Origin: CAZEGV01 sp964511645
Lineage (GTDB): Bacteria; Bacteroidota; Bacteroidia; Cytophagales; JAAEPT01
Length of the DNA: 18,981 nucleotides
Assembly (NCBI GenBank): GCA_964511645.1
Contig: CAZEGV010000052.1
Coordinates: 1-18,981 of the forward strand
Direction of reading: 5' to 3'
Positions 5,951-12,609 of the stretch are shown here, piece by piece (position 1 is the first letter of the stretch; every line of letters begins with the position of its first letter). A program made the translations under genes and the position numbers. Under the pieces are notes generated by a model. The model saw only the letters and a list, made by a program, of their open reading frames with translations. It was not told the origin of the DNA and did not search any database.

Positions 5951-6899
5951 TTAAATTCTTAAATCTGCTTTAAAAACGATAACTGCTCTCCCTTTTATCA
6001 CTACTCTGTCTTTTTCTAAAGTTACATCCAACTGCCCTGTTCTTTTTGACAACTGAGTGACCTTAAAGTGAGTTTTTCCAGTTTTGTAATTCCATAAAGG
6101 TACAAGTCCGCATTGTGCAGAACCCGTCACAGGATCTTCATCTATACCAGAACTGGGGGCAAAACAACGTACTACAAAATCTACGTCATTACCCTTGGCT
6201 GTAATCATTAATAAACCTAAACCTTTTTCCACCATTGTACCAAAATCAGGTTTAGCTTTTATAATTTCGGCTTCAGAGCTTGCTACTGCCATCACCCAAC
6301 CAGAACTTGTTGAATACATTTCAGTTGGATCAAAACCTACTATATTTTTAAAATCAGCAGAAATTTTTGTTCTTTCAAATGGATATGAAGGAAAATCCAT
6401 ACTAATAAGTTCACCTTGCTGAGAGATTACCAATCTGCCACCTTTGGCTCTAAAAACAATTTTATCAACAAGGTTTACCAAACCTAACTCATAAAGCACG
6501 TGAGCAGCAGCTAATGTAGCATGACCACAAAGCGGGATTTCTACAGTAGGTGTAATACCATTTTAACTATAAGATAAGTCATTTATCCTGTTTGTTTTTA
6601 CACTCTCTTCGTTAAAATAATTTACCGTAACCAGTTATGCTAAATCATTTTTCCTCGATATTGCAAAAAACAATTCAATCTAAATTAGACTCATATTATA
6701 GTTAAACTGGTATAAAATATCTAATATCAAACTCATTATTATTCTTTGGCGTAACAAAAGCTGTTTCTGACAAATTCATTTCCATTGCCATGTTTTGCAT
6801 CCACTCACTGTCAAGATTTTCTACCATTATCATCACTCCAGCAGGATTTCCCTTAAATGGAGTATCGGTAAATGCATCTACTTGATAAATATTTTTCAT
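5951..6899 (-). pseudogene. PhzF-family isomerase gene, interrupted by a miniature element
   Basis: The N-terminal part (6899 to 6713) encodes MKNIYQVDAFTDTPFKGNPAG and the catalytic-Glu motif MNLSETAF (E45), ending at IRYF. The C-terminal part resumes with TPTVEIPLCGHATLAA (catalytic-region H73) and continues through GIDEDPVTGSA (D202) to the stop at 5951. A 157-bp element plus a 3-bp target duplication separates them, introducing stop codons and a frameshift (160 bp is not a multiple of 3). Removing exactly 160 bp restores an uninterrupted 263-codon frame (262 residues plus stop), a usual PhzF-family length. No other damage is visible, which suggests a recent insertion. PhzF-like proteins are diaminopimelate-epimerase-fold isomerases; the substrate here is unknown. 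A 182-residue piece could start internally at 6499 but lacks the E45 half, so activity is unlikely. Confidence 0.92.
6556..6712. mobile_element. 157-bp MITE-like element with 25-bp terminal inverted repeats
   Basis: The ends are 25-bp inverted repeats: TACCATTTTAACTATAAG... at 6556-6580, and the complement of TACCAGTTTAACTATAAT... at 6688-6712, with 22 of 25 positions matching. The element is flanked by identical TAA trinucleotides at 6553-6555 and 6713-6715 (TTA on the coding strand), the expected target-site duplication. The interior of about 107 bp has no coding capacity, so it would have to be moved in trans by a transposase encoded elsewhere. A 3-bp TNA duplication is known for the IS1031 group of the IS5 family, but the family cannot be assigned from this alone. 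No second copy occurs in the window. Confidence 0.88.
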
Positions 6900-6913
6900 T
6901 AGTTCTAAGGCAT

Positions 6914-6942
6914 AAAAAAAGGTTATCAAATGATAACCTTTT
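6914..6942 (-). terminator. Rho-independent terminator of sucD
   Basis: GGTTATC (6921-6927), loop AAAT, and GATAACC (6932-6938) form a perfect 7-bp stem. A-runs on the left and T-runs on the right extend it. Read on the minus strand, the hairpin is followed by seven Ts (6920-6914). It starts 23 bp after the sucD stop and ends just before the phzF-like start, separating the two transcription units. It may work in both directions. Confidence 0.85.
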
Positions 6943-6965
6943 CAATTTGAATATTTAATTTGAAA

Positions 6966-7856
6966 CTAAGCAGTAATACCTGCTTCAGCTAATGCTTTTA
7001 TCATTGTATCACCAATTTCGGCTGGAGAAACTGCTACGTGAATACCACATTCAGCCATAATTCTCATTTTAGCTTCTGCTGTATCATCAGCACCACCAAT
7101 AATCGCACCTGCATGTCCCATTCTTTTTCCTTTAGGAGCAGTTTGCCCTGCAATAAATCCTACTACTGGTTTTTTGTTTCCATCAGCTCTAACCCAATTA
7201 GCCGCGTCAGCTTCATACTGACCACCAATTTCACCAATCATAACGATTGCATCAGTTTCTGGGTCATTCATTAGTAGCTCTACCGCTTCTTTGGTAGATG
7301 TACCAATAATTGGATCACCACCAATACCAATTGCTGTAGAGATACCAAAACCTGCTTTCACAACTTGATCAGCGGCTTCGTACGTAAGTGTACCTGATTT
7401 AGATACAATACCAATTCTTCCTTTTTTGAAAATAAATCCAGGCATAATTCCAACCTTAGCTTCTCCTGGTGTAATAACACCTGGGCAATTAGGTCCAATC
7501 ATACGAATACCTTCTTTCTTTAAATATGCCTTGACAGGAATCATATCCTTTACAGGAATTCCTTCTGTAATTGTAATAATGACCCCTATACCTGCATCAG
7601 CTGCTTCCAAAATAGCATCTGCGGCAAATGCTGGAGGAACAAAAATAATAGAAACATTAGCTCCTGCTTTTTCTACAGCCTCTCTAACTGTATTAAATAC
7701 TGGTCTATCAAGATGAGTTTGACCTCCTTTACCTGGAGTAACACCACCTACAATATTACTACCATACTCAATCATCTGCTCAGCATGAAAAGTACCTTCA
7801 GTACCTGTAAACCCTTGAACAATAATTTTGGAATCTTTATTTACTAATACACTCAT
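6966..7856 (-). CDS. sucD: Succinyl-CoA synthetase alpha subunit
   Basis: The alpha subunit of succinate-CoA ligase, a cytoplasmic TCA-cycle enzyme that couples succinyl-CoA cleavage to nucleoside triphosphate formation together with SucC. The 296-residue length is typical. The N-terminal CoA-binding Rossmann domain carries FTGTEGTFHAEQ (16-27). GPNCPGVI (121-128) and SKSGTLTYE follow. The phosphorylated histidine is H248 in GHAGAIIGG. sucC is not adjacent; many Bacteroidota keep the two genes apart. The gene has its own Bacteroidota-type promoter (7883-7912) and a strong terminator (6914-6942), so it is monocistronic. The alternative reading, the alpha part of a related acyl-CoA synthetase, is unlikely given near-complete motif conservation. 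Confidence 0.97.
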   Translation of the reverse strand: MSVLVNKDSKIIVQGFTGTEGTFHAEQMIEYGSNIVGGVTPGKGGQTHLDRPVFNTVREAVEKAGANVSIIFVPPAFAADAILEAADAGIGVIITITEGIPVKDMIPVKAYLKKEGIRMIGPNCPGVITPGEAKVGIMPGFIFKKGRIGIVSKSGTLTYEAADQVVKAGFGISTAIGIGGDPIIGTSTKEAVELLMNDPETDAIVMIGEIGGQYEADAANWVRADGNKKPVVGFIAGQTAPKGKRMGHAGAIIGGADDTAEAKMRIMAECGIHVAVSPAEIGDTMIKALAEAGITA

Positions 7857-7882
7857 TATGCAATGTCTTTTTATATCAATTA

Positions 7883-7912
7883 CAAAAATAGAGATTTTAG
7901 AATCTTATTCAA
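7883..7912 (-). promoter_or_regulatory. Bacteroidota-type promoter of sucD
   Basis: On the minus strand, TTG (complement of 7910-7912) is the -33 core and TATTTTTG (complement of 7883-7890) is the -7 element, with 19 nt between them. Transcription would begin about 20 nt before the sucD ATG at 7856. The spacing and -7 sequence match the other two promoters called in this window. Confidence 0.65.
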
Positions 7913-7950
7913 GTAAAAGGAAAAATGTTTTTTTTGAATATTTATTTTTT

Positions 7951-8008
7951 TTGAATTTTAATTTGTTGAAGATCTTTATTTGTAATGATTATCATTGATA
8001 AAATTCAA
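7951..8008. promoter_or_regulatory. Nested palindromes upstream of sucD, inner one Fur-like
   Basis: TTGAATTTTA (7951-7960) and TAAAATTCAA (7999-8008) are perfect inverted repeats. They enclose a second palindrome at 7984-7996, which reads AATGATAATCATT on the minus strand. That is identical to the central 13 bases of the classical Fur box. It lies about 72 bp upstream of the sucD -33 element and directly after the pirin stop codon, so it could regulate sucD or merely shape the pirin mRNA 3' end. The T-run lies on the wrong side for a pirin terminator. Confidence 0.3.
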
Positions 8009-9100
8009 TTACTTCATCTCTTTTCTTCCATCTGCATGGGAGGCAAACCTACCTTTGCCCAAGCCATGTACTGGATCTAAATCCTCCCAAGGCCAACCAC
8101 CAAATTCTGTTTTCTGATAATCCAAAAACGCCTGCTGAATTTCCTGACGAGTATTCATTACAAATGGCCCATGCTGTACTACTGGCTCACCAATTGGTTT
8201 GCCTTGCAATATCAAAAAACAAGCTTTCTCTTCTCCTGCGTAAATAGTAACAGCTTCATCCGCTACCAGCTCCGCAGAATGATAGACTTCAAGATTTTCT
8301 TTATTTAATTTTAAAACGTCACCTTTAAAAAAATAAATCGTTCGATTAATCCCTTTAGATGCTTTGGGCAAACCCCATACTGCATGGGCATCCATCTCTA
8401 CATTCCAGATAGCTACTTCGTTATTAGGATTGTTTGCCCAAGAATTAGGTGGCGGACTTGGTGATTTAGAACTTTCAATATCACCCGCTATTACTTCTAT
8501 TTTTATTTTTTCACCCTCTTTATTACTTATTTTATGATTTGGAATATCCTCACTCCATAACATTTTAAAATGTGGTTCTACAAATTTATTCGCTTTAGGT
8601 AAGTTTAACCATATCTGGAACAACTCCATCGAGTTGCCTTTATCTTGATTAATCATTGGAAACATCTCAGCATGCTGAATGCCTTTTCCTGCCGTCATCC
8701 ATTGCACATCTCCATCTCCGTATCTCCCCGATGCACCCATAGAGTCGGTATGATCTACCATGCCTTTCCTGACAACTGTAACTGTCTCAAACCCACGATG
8801 AGGATGCCCTGGGAAACCCGGCACTTTATGTCCGTGATACATTCTCCAACCATCTTTTAATAAAAAATCTTGTCCTATGTTTCTCCCGTCTAGGCTAGCG
8901 TCTGGGCTTAAGTCTTTATTACCTTGAGGGTAAGCATCTTCATGATGCACACAAAATAAAAAAGGATCCATTGTTTCCCATACAAACCCAAGTGCTTTCT
9001 TATTTTTTATTACCATCATATCTTTTTTAGTGTTAGAAAATCCAACTTTAGAGCCGAGAGCAAGTCCTCCTACTGCCCCATTTTCTGAATAAATCCTCAT
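8009..9100 (-). CDS. Pirin-family bicupin protein
   Basis: A 363-residue cytoplasmic protein of the pirin family. The N-terminal cupin holds the metal site H99-P-H101 in GFPGHPHRGFETVTVV, and H143-A-E145 in GIQHAEMF, the same four-ligand arrangement as human pirin's Fe site. The C-terminal cupin includes the typical QHGPFVMNTRQEIQQAF segment, and the tail GRFASHADGRKEMK is usual for the longer Bacteroidota form. Family members include quercetin dioxygenases and regulators that bind metabolic enzymes; the activity of this one cannot be deduced. The roughly 40 residues before the first cupin are longer than in many homologues. A later ATG (M28 or M29) would shorten this, so the start is moderately certain. 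It is divergent from the UbiA gene. Confidence 0.9.
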   Translation of the reverse strand: MRIYSENGAVGGLALGSKVGFSNTKKDMMVIKNKKALGFVWETMDPFLFCVHHEDAYPQGNKDLSPDASLDGRNIGQDFLLKDGWRMYHGHKVPGFPGHPHRGFETVTVVRKGMVDHTDSMGASGRYGDGDVQWMTAGKGIQHAEMFPMINQDKGNSMELFQIWLNLPKANKFVEPHFKMLWSEDIPNHKISNKEGEKIKIEVIAGDIESSKSPSPPPNSWANNPNNEVAIWNVEMDAHAVWGLPKASKGINRTIYFFKGDVLKLNKENLEVYHSAELVADEAVTIYAGEEKACFLILQGKPIGEPVVQHGPFVMNTRQEIQQAFLDYQKTEFGGWPWEDLDPVHGLGKGRFASHADGRKEMK

Positions 9101-9120
9101 CTACTTGTTTTGTTTTTCTT

Positions 9121-9330
9121 CATGCTTAGTCAAAACAAGTAAAAGCCTTAAATAGTTCTAGTTCTGAAAGCACCGAAGATGATTGTAACTTAGGAATCCG
9201 TCAGTGGACGGACACCGTAATGTTGCGGCGTGTCTGAATCAAGTGAACTGAGGCATTAAACATGATGAGTAATGAAAGCCGACTTTCGTAGCGGAATAGC
9301 GAAGAGAGAAGCCCCTAATTTCAACAAAAA
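9121..9330. other. Hairpin-rich, GC-enriched intergenic segment
   Basis: Between the divergent pirin and UbiA genes lies a stretch visibly richer in G and C than its surroundings. It has several compact hairpins: TCCGTC-AGTG-GACGGA (9197-9212); an overlapping GACACCG...CGGCGTGTC (9211-9234, with a 2-nt bulge); GAAAG-CCGA-CTTTC (9275-9288); and TTCG...CGAA around 9285-9303. The first two share bases and could be alternative folds. No reading frame of useful length is open on either strand. It may be a small structured RNA, a long leader, or the eroded remains of a mobile element. It does not resemble the three structured repeats. Confidence 0.35.
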
Positions 9331-9366
9331 ACAATCCTGTTATGTGTTTTTTTTATACCTTGCAAT

Positions 9367-10188
9367 ATGCTTATTGCTATACTCAAGCTTGTCCGATACA
9401 AAAATTTACTGATTATATCAGCTGTTCAGTTTTGGATTTTTTATGCACTTTTTCCTAATGAAAGTGTCCAAGAGTTTTTACCCCTATTTGTGGCAACGAT
9501 AAGTACTGCTATTGGGGGTTATATTATTAATGATTACTTTGATATTGAAATTGATAAAATCAATAAGGAGATTGTTGTAACAGATAGTATTTCAAAAAAA
9601 ATCGTACTTATACTTTATGTTTTTAGCCTCATCGTTAGTGTTATTAGTAGTACCTCTCTTCCTGTACAAGCATTTTATACTACTCTTATTATTATTTGTT
9701 TTTTGTTTTTGTATTCTTTTTCATTCAAGAAGTCCCCTGTGTTAGGAAACTTAGTTGTTTCATTCTGTACTGCGTTATCCATTTTTATATTTTACCTTAC
9801 TTACAAAAACCAGCTTAATATTCTTTTGCTATATTCTGTTTTTGCTTTAGACATTACCTTTATACGAGAGTTGATAAAAGACATTGAGGATATCAAAGGA
9901 GATGAACGGATGGGGGCAAAAACAATCCCTATATTGATCGGTGTTCAAGCAAGTAAATACTTACTTTACTTTATTATTGTAGTAAGTTCTTTTTTGTGGC
10001 TTATTTTTTCTACTTCCTTTGGCTCATTACTTTATTACTTACTTGTGGTTATCATTCCTTTTATGATTATCATTATTTATTTGATTTATCGGGCAAGCGA
10101 GAAGAAGCATTATACAATGCTGACTCGTCTCACAAAGTTGATTATGATATTGGGGTTGTTTGGTTTAGGAGTGTTGATTCAATATTAA
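9367..10188 (+). CDS. UbiA-family membrane prenyltransferase
   Basis: A 273-residue polytopic inner-membrane protein with about eight or nine hydrophobic segments. It carries both Asp-rich motifs that bind the magnesium-diphosphate of the prenyl donor: N55-D-Y-F-D59-I-E-I-D63 after the second helix, and K171-D-I-E-D-I-K-G-D179 after the fifth, followed by GAKTIPILIG. The acceptor is not evident. Bacteroidota homologues are often annotated geranylgeranylglycerol-phosphate geranylgeranyltransferase, and menaquinone (MenA), heme O (CtaB) and chlorophyll-type synthases are relatives. No menaquinone or heme genes are adjacent, so I leave the symbol blank. The first ATG is used; the preceding bases show no Shine-Dalgarno site. 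The TetR gene follows with its own promoter. Confidence 0.88.
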   Translation: MLIAILKLVRYKNLLIISAVQFWIFYALFPNESVQEFLPLFVATISTAIGGYIINDYFDIEIDKINKEIVVTDSISKKIVLILYVFSLIVSVISSTSLPVQAFYTTLIIICFLFLYSFSFKKSPVLGNLVVSFCTALSIFIFYLTYKNQLNILLLYSVFALDITFIRELIKDIEDIKGDERMGAKTIPILIGVQASKYLLYFIIVVSSFLWLIFSTSFGSLLYYLLVVIIPFMIIIIYLIYRASEKKHYTMLTRLTKLIMILGLFGLGVLIQY

Positions 10189-10191
10189 GTT

Positions 10192-10222
10192 TTTGGCAAA
10201 CAGTAATTATTGACTACCTTTG
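10192..10222 (+). promoter_or_regulatory. Bacteroidota-type promoter of the TetR gene
   Basis: TTTG at 10192-10195 and TACCTTTG at 10215-10222, separated by 19 nt, are an exact match to the Bacteroidota -33/-7 pattern. They lie directly after the UbiA stop codon and place the start site about 15 nt before the tetR-type ATG at 10245, so the regulator can be transcribed independently of the upstream gene. Confidence 0.7.
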
Positions 10223-10244
10223 AATCAGTAAATAGAATCTTGTT

Positions 10245-10808
10245 ATGGCAAAAAAACTAAGCAGAAAAACACTTATTATACAGTGTGCTACCGAATTTTC
10301 TAAAAAAGGTTATCACGGTACATCTATGTCTGACTTGGCATTGGCTTGTGGCGGTATCGAAAAGTCTCATTTTTATTATTACTTTAACGGAAAGGATGAG
10401 TTATTTATAGAAGTATTGCTATATATTTTAGCGGAAGCGGAAAAACATATTTTTGAAATAATGGGACTCAAACAGATGTCTGAGGAAGAAAAGCTAGAAG
10501 AAATTGTAACACATGCCTTATCCTATCACAAAAAACCTTATAACCGACTCATTGCCTTAACAGCGACACAAATATCATCTATCCCAATGGTAGAAACGAA
10601 AGAGATTATTCATGATTTTTTTGAACTTTGGAGAAAAAATTTAACAAGAATCTATAAAAGTACTCACAAGAAGAAAAAAGCAAAGAATCTGGCTTTGTTA
10701 TCAACTCAAGATTTGCAAGGGGCAATTATATTGTCGGAGTTTTACCCTAAAGATGACATCATTAGGATGTCATTGGAGCGAGCTTTTGATAGGCTTGTAG
10801 AAGACTAA
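10245..10808 (+). CDS. TetR/AcrR-family transcriptional regulator
   Basis: A 187-residue DNA-binding protein. The N-terminal TetR domain spans about residues 6-55: ATEFSKKGYHGTSMSDLA, then a recognition helix ending in the hallmark KSHFYYYFNGKDELF. The C-terminal helical ligand-binding and dimerisation domain is divergent, and the ligand cannot be predicted. An unusual run of Lys (THKKKKAKN, about residues 140-148) occurs in the middle of the C-terminal half. The gene has its own promoter and converges with the HEXXH-protein gene, the two stop codons overlapping by 4 bp. Regulators of this family often control nearby efflux or lipid genes; the only close co-directional gene is the UbiA prenyltransferase. 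Confidence 0.92.
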   Translation: MAKKLSRKTLIIQCATEFSKKGYHGTSMSDLALACGGIEKSHFYYYFNGKDELFIEVLLYILAEAEKHIFEIMGLKQMSEEEKLEEIVTHALSYHKKPYNRLIALTATQISSIPMVETKEIIHDFFELWRKNLTRIYKSTHKKKKAKNLALLSTQDLQGAIILSEFYPKDDIIRMSLERAFDRLVED

Positions 10809-11365
10809 GCGAACTTTCTGGCGGACAAAAGTGGGGCTAAAAATTGTTTACCGATTTCAAATCCTGAAGTAAATCCTTCGGTTTTGCTTAATATTTTTTC
10901 CCATTGAAAGAGGAAATCTGTGTTCTCCATTACGCTCAACATTATCCCTTCGTCTTCATAAGCTTTTTGTTCCCAAGAAATATTTAGGTAGGCTTTATGC
11001 TCATCTTTGAATATTCTTTTCTGACGAACATAGTCTCTTAAGTAAGAGAAATAAAAGCTAGTACCTCCTTTTTCGTGTACGTCATGGCGATGCCTTTGTT
11101 CATGTACAATATAACGCATCCACGTTTTGAGATTATCTTCTCGTAACCATTGATCAGAGTAATACACTCGATTGAACCACGTAATGGCATTAGGTGTATA
11201 GCGATCGTAAACAAGATGACCAGGACCATGTAGCCACGTTGTATAAATCACAGATGCTTCTGAATAAGCGAATCCTCCCACCAACAAACCCCGCATTACA
11301 TCTGTTATTTTCCCATCTAAAGTGATGAGCGATTTAGGAATTCTGCTTTCCACTTCTTTCTCCAT
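10805..11365 (-). CDS. Predicted HEXXH zinc metalloprotease-like protein
   Basis: I do not recognise this 186-residue protein as a named family. It contains H88-E-Q-R-H92, a match to the HEXXH zincin motif in a helical context (TWMRYIVHEQRHRHDVHEKGG). Downstream is NISWEQKAYEDE (about 128-139), where E132 or E136 could be the third zinc ligand, as in gluzincins. The sequence between looks helical and aromatic (FYFSYLRDYVRQ). There is no signal peptide or transmembrane segment, so it is probably cytoplasmic. Its ATG lies 32 bp inside the end of the AMP nucleosidase gene, suggesting co-transcription; a later start at 11296 would remove the overlap but lose 23 residues. Its stop overlaps that of the TetR gene. 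Peptidase activity is inferred from the motif only. Confidence 0.7.
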   Translation of the reverse strand: MEKEVESRIPKSLITLDGKITDVMRGLLVGGFAYSEASVIYTTWLHGPGHLVYDRYTPNAITWFNRVYYSDQWLREDNLKTWMRYIVHEQRHRHDVHEKGGTSFYFSYLRDYVRQKRIFKDEHKAYLNISWEQKAYEDEGIMLSVMENTDFLFQWEKILSKTEGFTSGFEIGKQFLAPLLSARKFA

Positions 11366-12128
11366 ATCTTAAGTGTTTTACAGATACTCCAGATTCTTTT
11401 AACTCTATAAGAGCATCTATCCCTATTTGGATATGTTTTTCTACAAAATCACTGGTCACTCCTTTATCACTTTTAGATGTTTTGACTCCGTCTGGTGTCA
11501 TTGGGTTGTCCGATACTAATAACAATGCTCCGTGAGGAATCCCATTGGCAAAGCCTACCGTAAATATAGTGGCTGTTTCCATGTCTATTGCCATAGCACG
11601 TATTTCTCTTAAATATTCTTTAAATTCTTCGTCATGCTCCCACACACGACGATTGGTTGTGTATACTGTACCCGTCCAATAGTCTAAGTCATGCCTAATG
11701 ATTATAGACGATAAAGATCGCTGTAATCTAAAGGAGGGCAAGGCAGGGATTTCTGGTGGCATATAATCGTCACTAGTTCCTTCTCCTCGTATTGCGGCTA
11801 TCGGCAATATCAAATCACCTAGTTTGGTTTTTTTGAGTCCTCCGCATTTCCCTAAAAACAAAACGGCTTTGGGTTTTATTGCCATAAGCAAATCCATCAC
11901 CGTAGCTGCCATTGCACTTCCCATTCCAAAATTAATAATGGTAATACCATTAGCCGTAGCCGTTTGCATCGGTCTGTCTTCTCCTTCAATCGACACATCA
12001 AACATCTTAGCAAAGATGTTTATATAATTAGAAAAATTAGTAAGTAATACATACTCTCCTACCGAGTCTATCTCAGTACCTGTGTATCGTGGAAACCAAT
12101 CTTTAACAATTTCTTCTTTAGTATTCAT
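11334..12128 (-). CDS. AMP nucleosidase (PNP/UDP phosphorylase superfamily)
   Basis: A 264-residue cytoplasmic enzyme that probably hydrolyses AMP to adenine and ribose 5-phosphate in purine salvage. Visible superfamily features are the phosphate/ribose-binding GITIINFGMGSAMAATVM (about 62-79), the FLGKCGGL loop, the substrate motif AMAIDMETATIF, and the catalytic-Asp segment LLLVSDNPMTPDG. The short form lacking the extra N-terminal domain of the E. coli enzyme is usual in Bacteroidota. MTA/SAH nucleosidase is the main alternative but is normally near 230 residues with different loops. The ATG at 12128 is chosen because the upstream extension is unrelated low-quality sequence. It is divergent from the HSDR_N gene with only 25 bp between start codons, so its promoter must lie inside that gene; a -7-like TATCTTTG sits at 12185-12192. 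Confidence 0.85.
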   Translation of the reverse strand: MNTKEEIVKDWFPRYTGTEIDSVGEYVLLTNFSNYINIFAKMFDVSIEGEDRPMQTATANGITIINFGMGSAMAATVMDLLMAIKPKAVLFLGKCGGLKKTKLGDLILPIAAIRGEGTSDDYMPPEIPALPSFRLQRSLSSIIIRHDLDYWTGTVYTTNRRVWEHDEEFKEYLREIRAMAIDMETATIFTVGFANGIPHGALLLVSDNPMTPDGVKTSKSDKGVTSDFVEKHIQIGIDALIELKESGVSVKHLRYGERSGKQNS

Positions 12129-12153
12129 AATGTTTTTACTTATCTTGCACTTA

Positions 12154-12609
12154 ATGCAGCAACTCAACTTTCCTCCTATACAAGCAAAGATAAAAAAAGA
12201 AGATGAGCAATTTTTTATTTTTGACATTATACGAAAAAAAAACATTTTTCTCACACCAGAAGAGTGGGTTAGACAACATATTATTCATTTTTTAATTTCC
12301 GAAAAAAAATACTCGAAAGCACTTATCTCTTGCGAGAAGGGGTTAAAATATAATAAACTAAGTAAACGAAGTGATATTGTTGTCTATGACAATACAGGAA
12401 AACCTTATCTTTTGATAGAATGCAAAGCTCCTAGTATAAAGATCAATCAGGTTGTATTTGAACAGGCTTCTACTTATAACCAAACGCTTAAAGCTCCTTA
12501 TATAGCCGTTTCTAATGGTATTAAGAGTTATATCTGTAAAATAGATTTTGAAAATAATAAGTATGTTTTTTTGGATGAGTTTCCCACTTCTACTCAAGAA
12601 ACGAAGTGA
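12154..12609 (+). CDS. Small HSDR_N-type (PD-(D/E)XK nuclease-like) protein
   Basis: A 151-residue protein resembling the isolated N-terminal nuclease domain of type I restriction HsdR subunits (PF13588), a small protein common in Bacteroidota. The nuclease core is visible: E37 in the TPEEWVRQH helix, D74 in KRSDIVVYD, and E89-C-K91 in YLLIECKAP, followed by FEQASTYN, which resembles the QxxxY element. No methylase, specificity subunit or helicase is nearby, so it is not a working restriction system by itself. In other Bacteroidota such genes often sit near holA (DNA polymerase III delta), which is absent here. The start at 12154 is chosen because the longer frame runs back through the start region of the divergent AMP nucleosidase gene. 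Its 3' end overlaps the hydrolase gene by 20 bp, tail to tail. Confidence 0.82.
   Translation: MQQLNFPPIQAKIKKEDEQFFIFDIIRKKNIFLTPEEWVRQHIIHFLISEKKYSKALISCEKGLKYNKLSKRSDIVVYDNTGKPYLLIECKAPSIKINQVVFEQASTYNQTLKAPYIAVSNGIKSYICKIDFENNKYVFLDEFPTSTQETK

Noticed and set aside
12082..12153. Longer start for the HSDR_N protein (ATG at 12082)
   Set aside because: The added 24 residues run antisense through the start of the AMP nucleosidase gene and do not look like family sequence; 12154 gives a normal N-terminus.
12129..12254. Longer start for AMP nucleosidase (ATG at 12254)
   Set aside because: The extra 42 residues (Cys/Phe/Lys-rich) are unlike any nucleosidase N-terminus and overlap the divergent HSDR_N coding region.
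10805..12609. Defence island made of AMP nucleosidase, HEXXH protein and HSDR_N nuclease
   Set aside because: The AMP nucleosidase is the ordinary Bacteroidota salvage type and the HSDR_N gene is on the opposite strand. No sensor, cyclase, reverse transcriptase or restriction partner is present, so the grouping is not supported.
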